From positions 5,642,001 through 5,706,000 of the forward strand of contig NZ_CP041656.2 of assembly GCF_007290395.2 (NCBI RefSeq): a stretch of DNA of 64,000 nucleotides, read 5' to 3'. Within the stretch, counting starts at the first letter, position 1; every line of letters begins with the position of its first letter. The DNA is from Bradyrhizobium cosmicum (GTDB taxonomy: Bacteria > Pseudomonadota > Alphaproteobacteria > Rhizobiales > Xanthobacteraceae). The position numbers were made by a program, and so were the translations under genes. The notes beneath the pieces were generated by a model. The model saw only the letters and a list, made by a program, of their open reading frames with translations. It ran no database searches and had not been told where the DNA came from. Positions 44,231 to 53,319 of the stretch are shown piece by piece.

Positions 44231-46618
44231 ATGAAAAATCAACAACAATCGGCTTTAGCGCGCAGCGACCTCGATCTGCTGGATCGCTACTGGCGCGCCG
44301 CGAACTACCTTTCCGTCGGGCAGATTTATCTGCTCGATAACCCTCTGCTGCGCGAGCCCTTGCGGCCCGAGCACATCAAGCCGCGTTTGCTCGGCCATTG
44401 GGGCACGACCCCCGGTTTGAATTTCATCTACGCCCACCTCAACCGCGTCATCCGCGCGCTGGATCTCAGCGTGCTCTATGTCTGCGGTCCCGGCCATGGC
44501 GGCCCCGGCATGGTCACCAACACCTATCTCGAAGGCAGCTACAGCGAGATCTACCCGAACATCGCGCGCGATACGGACGGATTGCGCAAGCTGTTCAGGC
44601 AGTTCTCCTTCCCCGGCGGCATTCCGAGCCATGCAGCGCCGGAAACGCCGGGCTCGATCCACGAGGGCGGCGAGCTCGGCTATGCGCTGGTGCACGCCTA
44701 TGGCGCCGCGTTCGACAATCCCGATCTGATCGTCGCCTGCGTCGTCGGCGACGGCGAGGCCGAGACCGGCCCGCTCGCGGCGTCCTGGCACTCCAACAAG
44801 TTCCTCAATCCCGTGCACGACGGCGCGGTACTGCCGATCCTGCACCTCAACGGCTACAAGATCGCCAACCCGACCGTGCTCGGGCGGATGCGCGACGAGG
44901 AGATCCGCGATCTGTTCCGCGGATTCGGCCACGAGCCGCTGTTCGTCGAAGGCGACGATCCCATCTTGATGCACCAGGCCATGGCGGATGCGTTCGACGT
45001 CGCGTTCGCCAGCATCCGCTCGATCCAGCAGCACGCCCGCGACGGCCGCAAGGAGATCGAGCGGCCGCGCTGGCCGATGATCGTGCTGCGCAGCCCGAAG
45101 GGCTGGACCGGCCCGAAGGAAGTCGACGGCAAGAAGGTCGAGGGCTTCTGGCGCGCGCATCAGGTGCCGGTTGCAAGCTGTCGTGAGAATCCGGCGCATC
45201 TGAAAATCCTCGAAGACTGGATGCGCAGCTACGAGCCGGAAAAGCTCTTTGACACGAGCGGCGCACTGATCCCCGAGCTCCAGGCGTTGGCACCCGAGGG
45301 CAATCGCCGCATGGGCGCCAATCCGCACGCCAATGGCGGGCTGTTGAAGAAAGAGCTGAAGCTGCCGGATTTCCGCAGCTTCGCGGTCGAAGTGCCGCAG
45401 CCCGGCAGTGTCACGGGAGAAGCGACGCGCGAGCTCGGCAAATTCCTGCGCGATGTCATTCGCCTCAACGCCGCCGAGCGCAATTTCCGCATCATGGGTC
45501 CGGACGAGACGGCGTCAAACCGTCTCGACGCGGTGTTCGAGGAAACCGAGCGGGTCTGGATGGAGCCGATCGAACCCTACGACGTGCATCTCGCGCAGGA
45601 TGGCCGCGTGATGGAGGTCTTGAGCGAGCATCTTTGCCAGGGCTGGCTCGAAGGCTACCTCCTCACCGGTCGCCACGGCTTCTTCTCCTGCTACGAGGCC
45701 TTCATCCACATCGTGGATTCCATGTTCAACCAACACGCCAAATGGTTGAAGGTGACGCGGCATCTGCCGTGGCGGCGCCCGATCGCCTCGCTCAACTATC
45801 TCCTGACCTCGCATGTCTGGCGGCAGGACCACAACGGCTTCAGCCATCAGGACCCCGGCTTCGTCGATCTCGTCGCCAACAAGAAGGCCGATATCGTCCG
45901 CATCTATTTCCCGCCGGATGCCAACACGCTGCTCTGGATCGCCGATCACTGCCTGCGCACCTACAACCGCATCAACGTGATCGTGGCCGGTAAGCAGCCG
46001 GCGCCGCAATGGCTGTCGATGCAGGACGCCGCCACGCATTGCGATGCCGGCATCGGCATCTGGAGCTGGGCGGGCAACGAGGACGCGACCGGCGAGCCCG
46101 ATGTGGTGATGGCCTGCGCCGGCGACGTGCCGACACTGGAGACGCTTGCCGCCGTCGACCTCCTGCGCAAGGCACTGCCCGATCTGAAGATCCGCGTGGT
46201 CAACGTCGTCGACCTCATGACGCTGCAACCGAAGGAGCAGCATCCGCATGGGCTCAGCGATCGCGACTTCGATAGCCTGTTCACGTCGGACAAGCCCGTC
46301 ATCTTCGCCTATCACGGCTATCCCCACCTCATCCACCGCCTCACCTATAACCGCACCAACCATGCCGGACTCCATGTGCGCGGCTTCATCGAAGAAGGCA
46401 CCACGACGACGCCGTTCGACATGGTCGTGCTCAACGAGCTCGACCGCTATCACCTCGCGATCGAGGCGATCGAACGCGTGCCGGGGCTTGCGGCCAGGGC
46501 CGCGGCTGTAAAACAGCAGTTCCGCGACGCACTGATCGAACATTCGCACTACATTCGCGAGCATGGCGAGGACATGCCCGAGATCCGCGACTGGGTCTGG
46601 CCAGGCAAGACAGGCTGA
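44231..46618 (+). CDS. xfp: Xylulose-5-phosphate/fructose-6-phosphate phosphoketolase
   Basis: A 795-residue thiamine diphosphate enzyme that splits xylulose 5-phosphate (or fructose 6-phosphate) with phosphate into acetyl phosphate and a sugar phosphate. ATG 44231 ([13 protein letters not shown]) follows GGCAGGA. Signature parts: [51 protein letters not shown] (the TPP-binding GDG motif) and [39 protein letters not shown] C-terminal residues. Acetate kinase follows four bases later, so acetyl phosphate is turned into acetate plus ATP. Confidence 0.96.
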   Translation: MKNQQQSALARSDLDLLDRYWRAANYLSVGQIYLLDNPLLREPLRPEHIKPRLLGHWGTTPGLNFIYAHLNRVIRALDLSVLYVCGPGHGGPGMVTNTYLEGSYSEIYPNIARDTDGLRKLFRQFSFPGGIPSHAAPETPGSIHEGGELGYALVHAYGAAFDNPDLIVACVVGDGEAETGPLAASWHSNKFLNPVHDGAVLPILHLNGYKIANPTVLGRMRDEEIRDLFRGFGHEPLFVEGDDPILMHQAMADAFDVAFASIRSIQQHARDGRKEIERPRWPMIVLRSPKGWTGPKEVDGKKVEGFWRAHQVPVASCRENPAHLKILEDWMRSYEPEKLFDTSGALIPELQALAPEGNRRMGANPHANGGLLKKELKLPDFRSFAVEVPQPGSVTGEATRELGKFLRDVIRLNAAERNFRIMGPDETASNRLDAVFEETERVWMEPIEPYDVHLAQDGRVMEVLSEHLCQGWLEGYLLTGRHGFFSCYEAFIHIVDSMFNQHAKWLKVTRHLPWRRPIASLNYLLTSHVWRQDHNGFSHQDPGFVDLVANKKADIVRIYFPPDANTLLWIADHCLRTYNRINVIVAGKQPAPQWLSMQDAATHCDAGIGIWSWAGNEDATGEPDVVMACAGDVPTLETLAAVDLLRKALPDLKIRVVNVVDLMTLQPKEQHPHGLSDRDFDSLFTSDKPVIFAYHGYPHLIHRLTYNRTNHAGLHVRGFIEEGTTTTPFDMVVLNELDRYHLAIEAIERVPGLAARAAAVKQQFRDALIEHSHYIREHGEDMPEIRDWVWPGKTG

Positions 46619-46622
46619 CATC

Positions 46623-47819
46623 ATGCCGGCGTCGGCCTCAGTTCTCGTCCTCAATTCGGGATCGTCGAGCATCAAGTTCGGCCTGTTCGACATCTCGGCG
46701 GCCGAGCCTGTCCTGCTCTGCAAGGGCCTGCTCGACGAGCACGAAGCCAGGCCCCGGCTCGTCGTGAAAGACCCCGCCGGCGAAGACCTGTTCGAGACGC
46801 GGAGGGAAGCGTCGGATGCGGACAGCGGTCATCTGTTCGCCGACGTGCTCGGTTTCATCGAGGACCATTTTGGCAAAGGCAGTTTGGGTGCCGTCGGCCA
46901 TCGCGTCGTTCATGGCGGGCCGGATTATTCCGGTCCGGTCGAATTGACGGAAGAGGTCACCGCGAAGCTGGAAGCGCTGACGCCGCTGGCGCCGTTGCAT
47001 CAGCCCCGCTGCCTCGCGCCGGTCCACACCCTCAAAGCGGTCCAACCCGCGCTGACGCAGATCGCCTGCTTCGACACCGCCTTTCACCACGGCCTCGCGC
47101 CGCCCGCGAGCAGCTTCGCGATTCCCAGGCGCTTCGAGGCGCGCGGCGTCCGGCGCTACGGCTTTCATGGCCTGTCGTTCGAATATGTCGCGGGCCGTCT
47201 CGTCGAAATCGCGCCGGACCTCGCAGCCCGGCGCACGGTCATCGCGCATCTCGGCAATGGCGCGAGCCTGTGCGCGCTGCGCGATGGCCGCAGCGTCGAC
47301 ACCACGATGGGCCTGACGCCGCTCGACGGCCTCGTGATGGGCACCCGCTGCGGCGCGATCGATCCCGGCGTATTGCTCTATCTGCAACAGCACGAGAAGA
47401 TGTCCGTCGAGGCGGTGCAGCACCTGCTCTATCACGAGTCCGGCCTGCTCGGCGTATCCGGCCTCTCCTCCGACATGCGCACGCTGCTCGCAAGCCGCGA
47501 GCCCGCGGCGCGCGAGGCGATCGACCTCTTCACCTTCCGCGCGGCGCAAGGGATCGCGGTGATGGCGAACACGCTTCAGGGGCTGGACTGCCTCGTGTTC
47601 ACCGGTGGCATCGGCGAGCATGCGAAGGAGATCCGCGGCGCGATCGGCGAGCGGCTGGCGTGGCTCGGCGTGCACATCGATCCCGTCGCCAACGACACGG
47701 CGCGCGAGCGCATCAACCGCAGCGACAGCGCCGTCGATGTCTTCGTCGTTCCCACCAACGAAGAGATCACCATCGCGCGCCATTGCGCCGCGCTGCTCCG
47801 CAAGCGGCATACCGCATGA
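46623..47819 (+). CDS. ackA: Acetate kinase
   Basis: A 398-residue acetate kinase. It starts MPASASVLVLNSGSSSIKFGLF, with the phosphate-binding NSGSSSIK, then FDTAFH, the catalytic RRYGFHGLSFEYV and ATP-binding FTGGIGEHAKEIR near the end. It converts acetyl phosphate and ADP to acetate and ATP. The ATG is four bases after the phosphoketolase stop, so the pair is one operon and forms the ATP-yielding half of the phosphoketolase route. Confidence 0.96.
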   Translation: MPASASVLVLNSGSSSIKFGLFDISAAEPVLLCKGLLDEHEARPRLVVKDPAGEDLFETRREASDADSGHLFADVLGFIEDHFGKGSLGAVGHRVVHGGPDYSGPVELTEEVTAKLEALTPLAPLHQPRCLAPVHTLKAVQPALTQIACFDTAFHHGLAPPASSFAIPRRFEARGVRRYGFHGLSFEYVAGRLVEIAPDLAARRTVIAHLGNGASLCALRDGRSVDTTMGLTPLDGLVMGTRCGAIDPGVLLYLQQHEKMSVEAVQHLLYHESGLLGVSGLSSDMRTLLASREPAAREAIDLFTFRAAQGIAVMANTLQGLDCLVFTGGIGEHAKEIRGAIGERLAWLGVHIDPVANDTARERINRSDSAVDVFVVPTNEEITIARHCAALLRKRHTA

Positions 47820-47901
47820 CATTTTTATGAATGATCTGCCGCAATGATGCCGTCGCGACTTCGCGGCATAAAGAACGCATCAATCGCTGTGCGGACAGAC
47901 C

Positions 47902-49830
47902 ATGAAAACCCAGATCATCGAAGAGCTCGGACAGGGCGGCATCCTTCTGCCCGCTCTGGTGGCGGAAGGGCTTGCCGCCAACGACCGCATCAAGGTGCGA
48001 ATGAGCGCGTTGCAGGCGGCGGTGAGCCATGCACAGAACCCGGATCGTCCGGCCAGCGAGCTTGCGGTCGAGAGCCACGCCGCCGGGATCGCGCCTGCGG
48101 CGATCGCAACACTGATCGGGGGCGCCCATCTGATCGGACCGTCGCGGCTAGCAGCACCGAACCTCGCCAAGCTGATGAAGGAGATCCAGGACGACGCCGC
48201 GGCCATGATCCGCGCCGTCAGCGCCGGCGCGCCTTCGGAGGGAGAGAAGGCGAATGCGCGGCTGTCGGCCGTGCGCAGCGCCGGCCTGCTCGATGCGACC
48301 AACGACATCGATCTTGCCCGCATCGCCCGTCTCACCGGCGTCACCGAGGCGGCCGGCGACAGTCTCCATCGCCTGGTGATGGATCTGCACAAGGCGCTGA
48401 ACAAGCTCGCGGCGAGTTGCTCGGAGGAAACGCTCGAGGGCGCCCATGTGTTCGGCCTGCACGGCGAAGATCGCAGCGCGGTCGAGGCCTTCATGAAGGG
48501 CCTGAACGAGACGCGCGGCCTCAAGTTCAACCACCCCGGCCTCGACACCATGGCGACCCGCTCGGGCGGAAGGCTGCTGATCCAGAACGACATCGGCACC
48601 ACCGATGCCCATGTCGTGGTGATCGCGGTCAAGAAGAACGCGGTCACCGTCACCTACACCGACGTGCACCTGGCGCGGGCCAAGTTCTTCATCTCGCTGT
48701 TCGACAAGTTCGAGGCGACCTGGAGCGGGCTCGACCGTCACACCGCCGCAGGCCTTGGTGAAGACAACTCGTTCTATCTCGTCACCGGGCAGTTCCAGGC
48801 CTCTCATGCGGCCCATCGCAACGAATTCCTCACGGCCGTGGGCGGCGCACTGGTGTTCCTGATCGACTGGAACAAGGCGCGCAAGCTGTTGCGTACCTGG
48901 GTCGCCAAGGACGACGCGGCAAGGATCCTGGAATGGGCGGCGCGTCACCGGATCGGACACCGCGGCTTCCTCGAGCTCGGCGGCAACGAACTTCTGGGAT
49001 CCGCGGTCCGCAACGCCGCCCCCGCGCGGATCGGCTTCGGCGAGCGGCTCGACCAGGCACTCGGTCGTACCGCCGCAATCAATTTCCTGAAGGCGGCGCT
49101 GCGCGCCTCGACCGGCGCGCTGCTCACGGGGCGCTCTGTCAGGACGGTACGCGACCAGATCGAGGCCGATCTGGTGCGACACCTGGAGCGCGTCGATGGC
49201 GCCCTGCTCGCCGCCGTGCTGCGCCAGATCGGATTGGCCCATGATCTGGTCGCGGCAATCTCTCGTCATATTGACGCTCTTCGGGTCGGCCGGCCGGCCG
49301 ACCCGAAGCTGCTGGCGCGACGCTGCGGTGCGATCGAGCAAAAGGCCGATCGCATCGCGCTCGAAACCCGCAAGGAGATCGACCGGCTCAATGCCCGGCC
49401 AACGATCGGGCAATTGATCGATCGCGCCGAAGAAGCCGTCGACGAACTCGAACAGGCCGCCTTCATTGCGTCCCTCATGCCCGATCGGGCGGCCCCGTCG
49501 CTGCTGACCGCGCTCGCCGAGCTCTGCGCAGTCGCGATGACCGCGACCGAGGTCGCCGCCAGCGGGATCGCCGCAGCGACCGACGTACCGGAAGGACGGC
49601 GCGCGGATTCCGAGGACGCGCTGACCGCGGTGACCCGACTGATCGATGCCGAACATGCCGCGGACAGCCTGGAGCGCGCGACTACCGCTCTGGTGTTCGG
49701 CGGCGGCTTCGACGTCGCGATCTCGCTCTCGGTGCTCGAACTCGCGCGTGCGATCGAGCGCGCCACCGATCGTTTCGCCGGCTTCGGCCACCTGTTGCGC
49801 CGTCACATCATGATCGACCTCGCAGCCTAG
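47902..49830 (+). CDS. Unrecognised protein fused to a PhoU/DUF47-like helical domain
   Basis: A 642-residue protein, 82 bp downstream of ackA on the same strand. Residues 1-380 are not recognised (MKTQIIEELGQGGILLPALV opens it; RLLIQNDIGTTDAHVVVIAV and FISLFDKFEATWSGLD lie in the middle). Residues about 390-642 are all-helical and show the PhoU/DUF47 repeat pattern: ARRCGAIEQKADRIALETRKEIDRL, LIDRAEEAVDELEQAA and, in a second copy, LIDAEHAADSLERATT, LARAIERATDRFAG. DUF47 proteins partner phosphate carriers; here no carrier is near. The next gene is a PPDK-like protein. Role in phosphate sensing or acceptance is an inference. Confidence 0.65.
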   Translation: MKTQIIEELGQGGILLPALVAEGLAANDRIKVRMSALQAAVSHAQNPDRPASELAVESHAAGIAPAAIATLIGGAHLIGPSRLAAPNLAKLMKEIQDDAAAMIRAVSAGAPSEGEKANARLSAVRSAGLLDATNDIDLARIARLTGVTEAAGDSLHRLVMDLHKALNKLAASCSEETLEGAHVFGLHGEDRSAVEAFMKGLNETRGLKFNHPGLDTMATRSGGRLLIQNDIGTTDAHVVVIAVKKNAVTVTYTDVHLARAKFFISLFDKFEATWSGLDRHTAAGLGEDNSFYLVTGQFQASHAAHRNEFLTAVGGALVFLIDWNKARKLLRTWVAKDDAARILEWAARHRIGHRGFLELGGNELLGSAVRNAAPARIGFGERLDQALGRTAAINFLKAALRASTGALLTGRSVRTVRDQIEADLVRHLERVDGALLAAVLRQIGLAHDLVAAISRHIDALRVGRPADPKLLARRCGAIEQKADRIALETRKEIDRLNARPTIGQLIDRAEEAVDELEQAAFIASLMPDRAAPSLLTALAELCAVAMTATEVAASGIAAATDVPEGRRADSEDALTAVTRLIDAEHAADSLERATTALVFGGGFDVAISLSVLELARAIERATDRFAGFGHLLRRHIMIDLAA

Positions 49831-49898
49831 TTGTTTGCGCAAGATCTTCCGGAGAACCGCTTCGCGGCTTTCCGGGATCATGCACCTGGAGAACCACC

Positions 49899-51527
49899 AT
49901 GCATATCGTGCGTATCGGCGCCGGCGCGACGGAGCTGCATTCCGCCGACGAGATCGGCGCCAAGGCCGCCAACCTCGCCCGGATGGCGGCGCTGGGCCTG
50001 CCGGTGCCGCCCGCTTTCGTGCTGCCGGTCAAGCTGTGCGCGGATATCATCTCCCGCCACGCCCATGCCGAACGTCGTCTGCGCGACGGGCTCAAGGAAG
50101 GAATTGCGTTCCTGGAAGACGCGACCGGCAAGCGCTTCGGCGACCGACGGCAGCCGCTGCTGGTCTCGGTACGCTCGGGTGCCGCCCGATCGATGCCGGG
50201 CATGCTCGACACCGTCCTCAATGTCGGCTGCACACCGGATGCCGTGCACGGCCTGATCCGGGCGACGGGCCGGCCGCGGCTCGCCTGGGACTGCCGACGC
50301 CGCTTCCTGGAGAGCTTTGGCGAAACCGTGCTCGGACTGGACGCCGACGCATTCGCCGCCCGCATCGCCGAACTGGTCGGAGCCGAAGGGGCCGACAACG
50401 ATCGCGAGCTCGACAGCGAAGCGCTGGAGCGGCTTGCCGGCGACGAACAGGCGCTGGTCGAGGATCGCGCCGATGGCTGGCTCGACGATGCGGTCGCCCA
50501 GCTCGAAGCGGCTGCGCAGGCCGTCTACCGGTCCTGGATGAGCGAGCGTGCCCAGACCTACCGAAAGCTCCAGCAGCTCGAAGAGCTCGAGGGCACCGCC
50601 GTCACGGTCCAGGCGATGGTGTTTGGCAACGGTGGGCTGGCCTCCGGCGCCGGCGTCGCCTTCTCGCGCGATCCTTCGACCGGGGCACCACGCCCGATGA
50701 TCGATCTGGTCCTCGATGCGCAGGGCGAGGACGTCGTATCCGGCCGCCGCGCGCCTGACTCGGCCGACGCGATCGCGCGCGCACTGCCGCGAACCGAGGC
50801 CGAGCTCGGCGACGTGCTGAAGCGGCTCGAGCGCGAGTTCACCGACGTCCAGGACGTCGAATTCACCGTCGAGGACGGCAGGCTCTGGATCCTGCAGACC
50901 CGGGCCGCCAAGCGGACCCCGCGCGCCGCGGTGAGGATCGCGATCGATCTCGTGCATGAAGGCCTGATCACGCAGGACGAGGCCCTGACGCGCATTGAAG
51001 ACATCGATCTCGCCGCGCTCACGGAAATCAGGCTGGTTTCTCCCGGCAAGCCCGCAACCGCCGGCGTCGGAGCGTCCGGCGGCATCGGCATCGGCCGCGC
51101 GGCGTTCGATGCCAAAAGCGCCGAGCGCCTCTCGGCCGCGGGCGAGCCGATCATCCTGCTGCGTCCCGACACCAGCACCGCCGATGTCGCAGGCTTCGCG
51201 CTGGCGGCGGGCATCGTCACTGCGGTCGGCGCGCGGACCTCGCATGCAGCCCTGGTGGCCCGGCAGATGGGCAAGCCCTGCGTGGTCGGCTGCCGCGAAC
51301 TGAAAATCGATCCCGTCGCGCGGCGGGCCCAGCTCGCCGGTGCCCTGCTGTGCGAGGACGAATGGGTCACGATCGACGGCGATGCCGGAGAGCTTCATCT
51401 CGGACGCTGCGAGACGGTCGAGACGCGGCCCGAGGCCGAGCTTGCCGAGATCGCCGCGTGGCATGCGCGGTCCGCCCCGCACAAGCGCCGCCCGCACGCA
51501 GCGAGCGGCTCAGTGAGTCCCCGATAG
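49899..51527 (+). CDS. PPDK-like ATP-binding and phospho-histidine protein lacking the PEP barrel
   Basis: A 542-residue protein beginning MHIVRIGAGATELHSADEIGAKAANLARM, after GGAGA. The first 340 residues are the ATP-grasp (PPDK_N) domain: SVRSGAARSMPGMLDTVLN, AMVFGNGGLASGAGVAFSRDP, EFTVEDGRLWILQTRAAKR. The mobile phospho-histidine domain follows with ARTSHAALVARQMGKPC, the His being about residue 449. The protein stops about 95 residues later with a basic tail, so the C-terminal PEP/pyruvate barrel of PPDK, present in the ppdK gene of this window, is absent. It can be expected to phosphorylate its His with ATP; the final acceptor is unknown. Rifampin phosphotransferases share this logic. 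Lies 68 bp after the PhoU-like gene. Confidence 0.85.
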   Translation: MHIVRIGAGATELHSADEIGAKAANLARMAALGLPVPPAFVLPVKLCADIISRHAHAERRLRDGLKEGIAFLEDATGKRFGDRRQPLLVSVRSGAARSMPGMLDTVLNVGCTPDAVHGLIRATGRPRLAWDCRRRFLESFGETVLGLDADAFAARIAELVGAEGADNDRELDSEALERLAGDEQALVEDRADGWLDDAVAQLEAAAQAVYRSWMSERAQTYRKLQQLEELEGTAVTVQAMVFGNGGLASGAGVAFSRDPSTGAPRPMIDLVLDAQGEDVVSGRRAPDSADAIARALPRTEAELGDVLKRLEREFTDVQDVEFTVEDGRLWILQTRAAKRTPRAAVRIAIDLVHEGLITQDEALTRIEDIDLAALTEIRLVSPGKPATAGVGASGGIGIGRAAFDAKSAERLSAAGEPIILLRPDTSTADVAGFALAAGIVTAVGARTSHAALVARQMGKPCVVGCRELKIDPVARRAQLAGALLCEDEWVTIDGDAGELHLGRCETVETRPEAELAEIAAWHARSAPHKRRPHAASGSVSPR

Positions 51528-52349
51528 GATCTGGAAGCAGCCGATCGCGACCTCGATCACGATCAGAACCACCACCGCTATTTCGAGGCGCAGCGAGCGC
51601 TGGGTGTCGATGATGTCGCTCAGCGCGTTGGCGGTCTCCGACACCGCGGTGAGCTTGCGCTCGAGCGTGTCGAGACGCTCCTTCAATTCGTACTCGTCTT
51701 CAAGACGGGCATAGAGCCGGTCGAGCTCGGGCTTCTCCCAGAGCACGTCGGGTTTCTCGGCCACCGCAACACGGCCCGCGACGCGCTGCTGGACCAGAAG
51801 CGCGTTGCCGATCAGTTGCAGAATGGCCTTGCGGCGGCGCGGCGTGCGGCCATGCTCGGCAAGCTCCCGCGCAAATGGCTCGATCACGTCGAAGACCGCG
51901 GCGACGCGCCGCTCGTCGCGGGCGAGCGAGGTGCTCTTGGCGAGCGCGTCTGCAACGATCAGCAGCCGATCGTCGGAGAATTTGGCAAGGCAGATCGGCC
52001 CGCCCGGCTGGATCACCTCGGTGCTTTCATCCTTGCAGAGCTGCGCCTGTGCGATCTCTTCCTCATAGGGGCTGAGCTCGCCGGTCACGCGGGACTTCAG
52101 GCTGTCGATCAGAACCTTCTCTTCGGAAGGAAGCAGGCCGATCAGCACCACGACGCCGTAGCGGAAGATGACGGCGAGTCCGGCATGGACGCGAAAGGCG
52201 GCGGGCGTCGAGGAGACAGGCGCACCGATCTCGAGCCCGGAGGGATTGATGCGTTCACCCAGCATCACGGCGCGGATCCGCAAAGTCGGCGCGGCATCCG
52301 GCTTCGGGGACGTGGACGTCAGGCTGACAGCAAGTTGATCGGCGTTCAT
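51510..52349 (-). CDS. RMD1/DUF155 family membrane-anchored protein
   Basis: A 279-residue protein of the RMD1 (DUF155, COG1723) family. RVHAGLAVIFRYGVVVLIGLLPSEEKVLID opens the conserved domain; LERRVALVFDVIEPFARE-type and LLVQQRVAGRVAVAEKPDVLWEKPELDRLYARLEDEYEL residues lie in the centre and a coiled stretch precedes a C-terminal membrane helix (LRLEIAVVVLIVIEVAIGCF). In eukaryotes the relatives are mitochondrial; the bacterial role is unknown. It overlaps the end of the PPDK-like gene by 18 bases tail to tail. Confidence 0.85.
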   Translation of the reverse strand: MNADQLAVSLTSTSPKPDAAPTLRIRAVMLGERINPSGLEIGAPVSSTPAAFRVHAGLAVIFRYGVVVLIGLLPSEEKVLIDSLKSRVTGELSPYEEEIAQAQLCKDESTEVIQPGGPICLAKFSDDRLLIVADALAKSTSLARDERRVAAVFDVIEPFARELAEHGRTPRRRKAILQLIGNALLVQQRVAGRVAVAEKPDVLWEKPELDRLYARLEDEYELKERLDTLERKLTAVSETANALSDIIDTQRSLRLEIAVVVLIVIEVAIGCFQILSGTH

Positions 52350-52681
52350 GCGAAGCTCTCGTCAGCAACAAGGATTGCAGGATTTTCCCATTTCCGGCTT
52401 TCGTCCCACTCGCATCCTCTTCTTGCAGGATTGCGATCTGCCTGCATGTCGCGCAATATAGGAAGGAAATTCCGAGTTAAGATCATTAAGACGGGGCTTA
52501 CGCCGAAATATTCGGCAACATTGCCACCCCGCGCGGGACATATTTGGATGCGATTGCTCCGGCAGTTTACCATCGCCCCCCGAAGCGCCGCCGAAAAGTT
52601 GCACTCGGCAAGGCCGCGTGTTTATGACAGCATCATAACAAGCTACGCTTCTCCCGAAGTGCAGACACCGAAGCCTCAATC
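52350..52681. other. Control region between the RMD1 and glycosyltransferase genes
   Basis: 332 bp, AT-richer than its surroundings and with no gene. Two direct copies of TTGCAGGATT (near 52374 and 52422) lie on the left. A palindrome TTATGA-CAGCA-TCATAA (52622-52638) lies 43 bp before the glycosyltransferase ATG. Divergent promoters are expected. Confidence 0.55.
52622..52638. promoter_or_regulatory. Palindrome TTATGA-N5-TCATAA
   Basis: A perfect 6+6 inverted repeat with a 5-base centre, just upstream of the glycosyltransferase gene. It has the size of a dimeric repressor site; no regulator can be named. Confidence 0.4.
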
Positions 52682-53257
52682 ATGCTGAGCGTCATCATAC
52701 CGACCGAAGGCGTCGAGCAGACGGCGGTCGCCACCCTGGCGGCGCTGGTCCCCGGTGCCGCAGCCGGCATCATCCGGGAAGTGCTTTTGATCGACGGCAC
52801 CCGCAACGGCGTCATCGAGCGCGTTGCCGACGTCGCTGGCTGCCGTTTCGTCGGTTTCGAGGGCTCCTCGCAGGGCGCGGCGCTGGCCGCCGGCGCGCTC
52901 CAGGCCCGCTCGCCCTGGCTGATGTTCCTCCCCGCCGGCGCAGTGCTGGAAACCGGCTGGATCGAGGAGACCACCCAGTTCATACAGGCCGTGTCCACCA
53001 GCGGCCGGGACCGTGCCGCGGTCTTCCGCTATGCGCGCTCTCCTTACGCCGATACCGGATTCCGCGACATGCTCCGCGCCGTCGCGCGCAGGTTGGTTGG
53101 TCCGCTGGGCGATCAGGGACTTTTGATCGCGCGTGACCACTATGACCGGATTGGCGGCTACCCGCCCCAGGCCCGCCGTTCCGAGGCACGGCTGCTGCGG
53201 CGGCTCGGCCGCTCATCCCGGACCATGCTGCGCAGCCGGATCGTCATGGTCGGCTGA
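52682..53257 (+). CDS. Family 2 glycosyltransferase-like protein
   Basis: A 191-residue protein opening MLSVIIPTEGVEQTAVATLAAL, a GT-A-like nucleotide-sugar-binding strand, with VLLIDGTRN, QGAALAAGALQARSPWLMFLPAGAVLE and a GGYPPQARRSEARLLRRLG end. It is shorter than the usual family-2 enzyme and resembles the small TIGR04283-type transferases. The DxD metal motif is replaced by PAG, so activity is uncertain. Lies just ahead of the MarR-GNAT operator. Confidence 0.7.
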   Translation: MLSVIIPTEGVEQTAVATLAALVPGAAAGIIREVLLIDGTRNGVIERVADVAGCRFVGFEGSSQGAALAAGALQARSPWLMFLPAGAVLETGWIEETTQFIQAVSTSGRDRAAVFRYARSPYADTGFRDMLRAVARRLVGPLGDQGLLIARDHYDRIGGYPPQARRSEARLLRRLGRSSRTMLRSRIVMVG

Positions 53258-53266
53258 GACCACCAG

Positions 53267-53308
53267 ATACTTGCCAACGTCAAATAATTATTTGACTATG
53301 GCAAGTAT
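53267..53308. promoter_or_regulatory. 42-bp near-perfect palindrome, operator of MarR-GNAT gene
   Basis: The two 21-bp arms differ at two positions. Outer ends are ATACTTGCC and GGCAAGTAT; the centre contains GTCAAATAA / TTATTTGAC. It ends 11 bases before the ATG at 53320. The size fits a two-dimer MarR site and the location is right for autoregulation. Confidence 0.75.
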
Positions 53309-53319
53309 CGAGGTGAACC

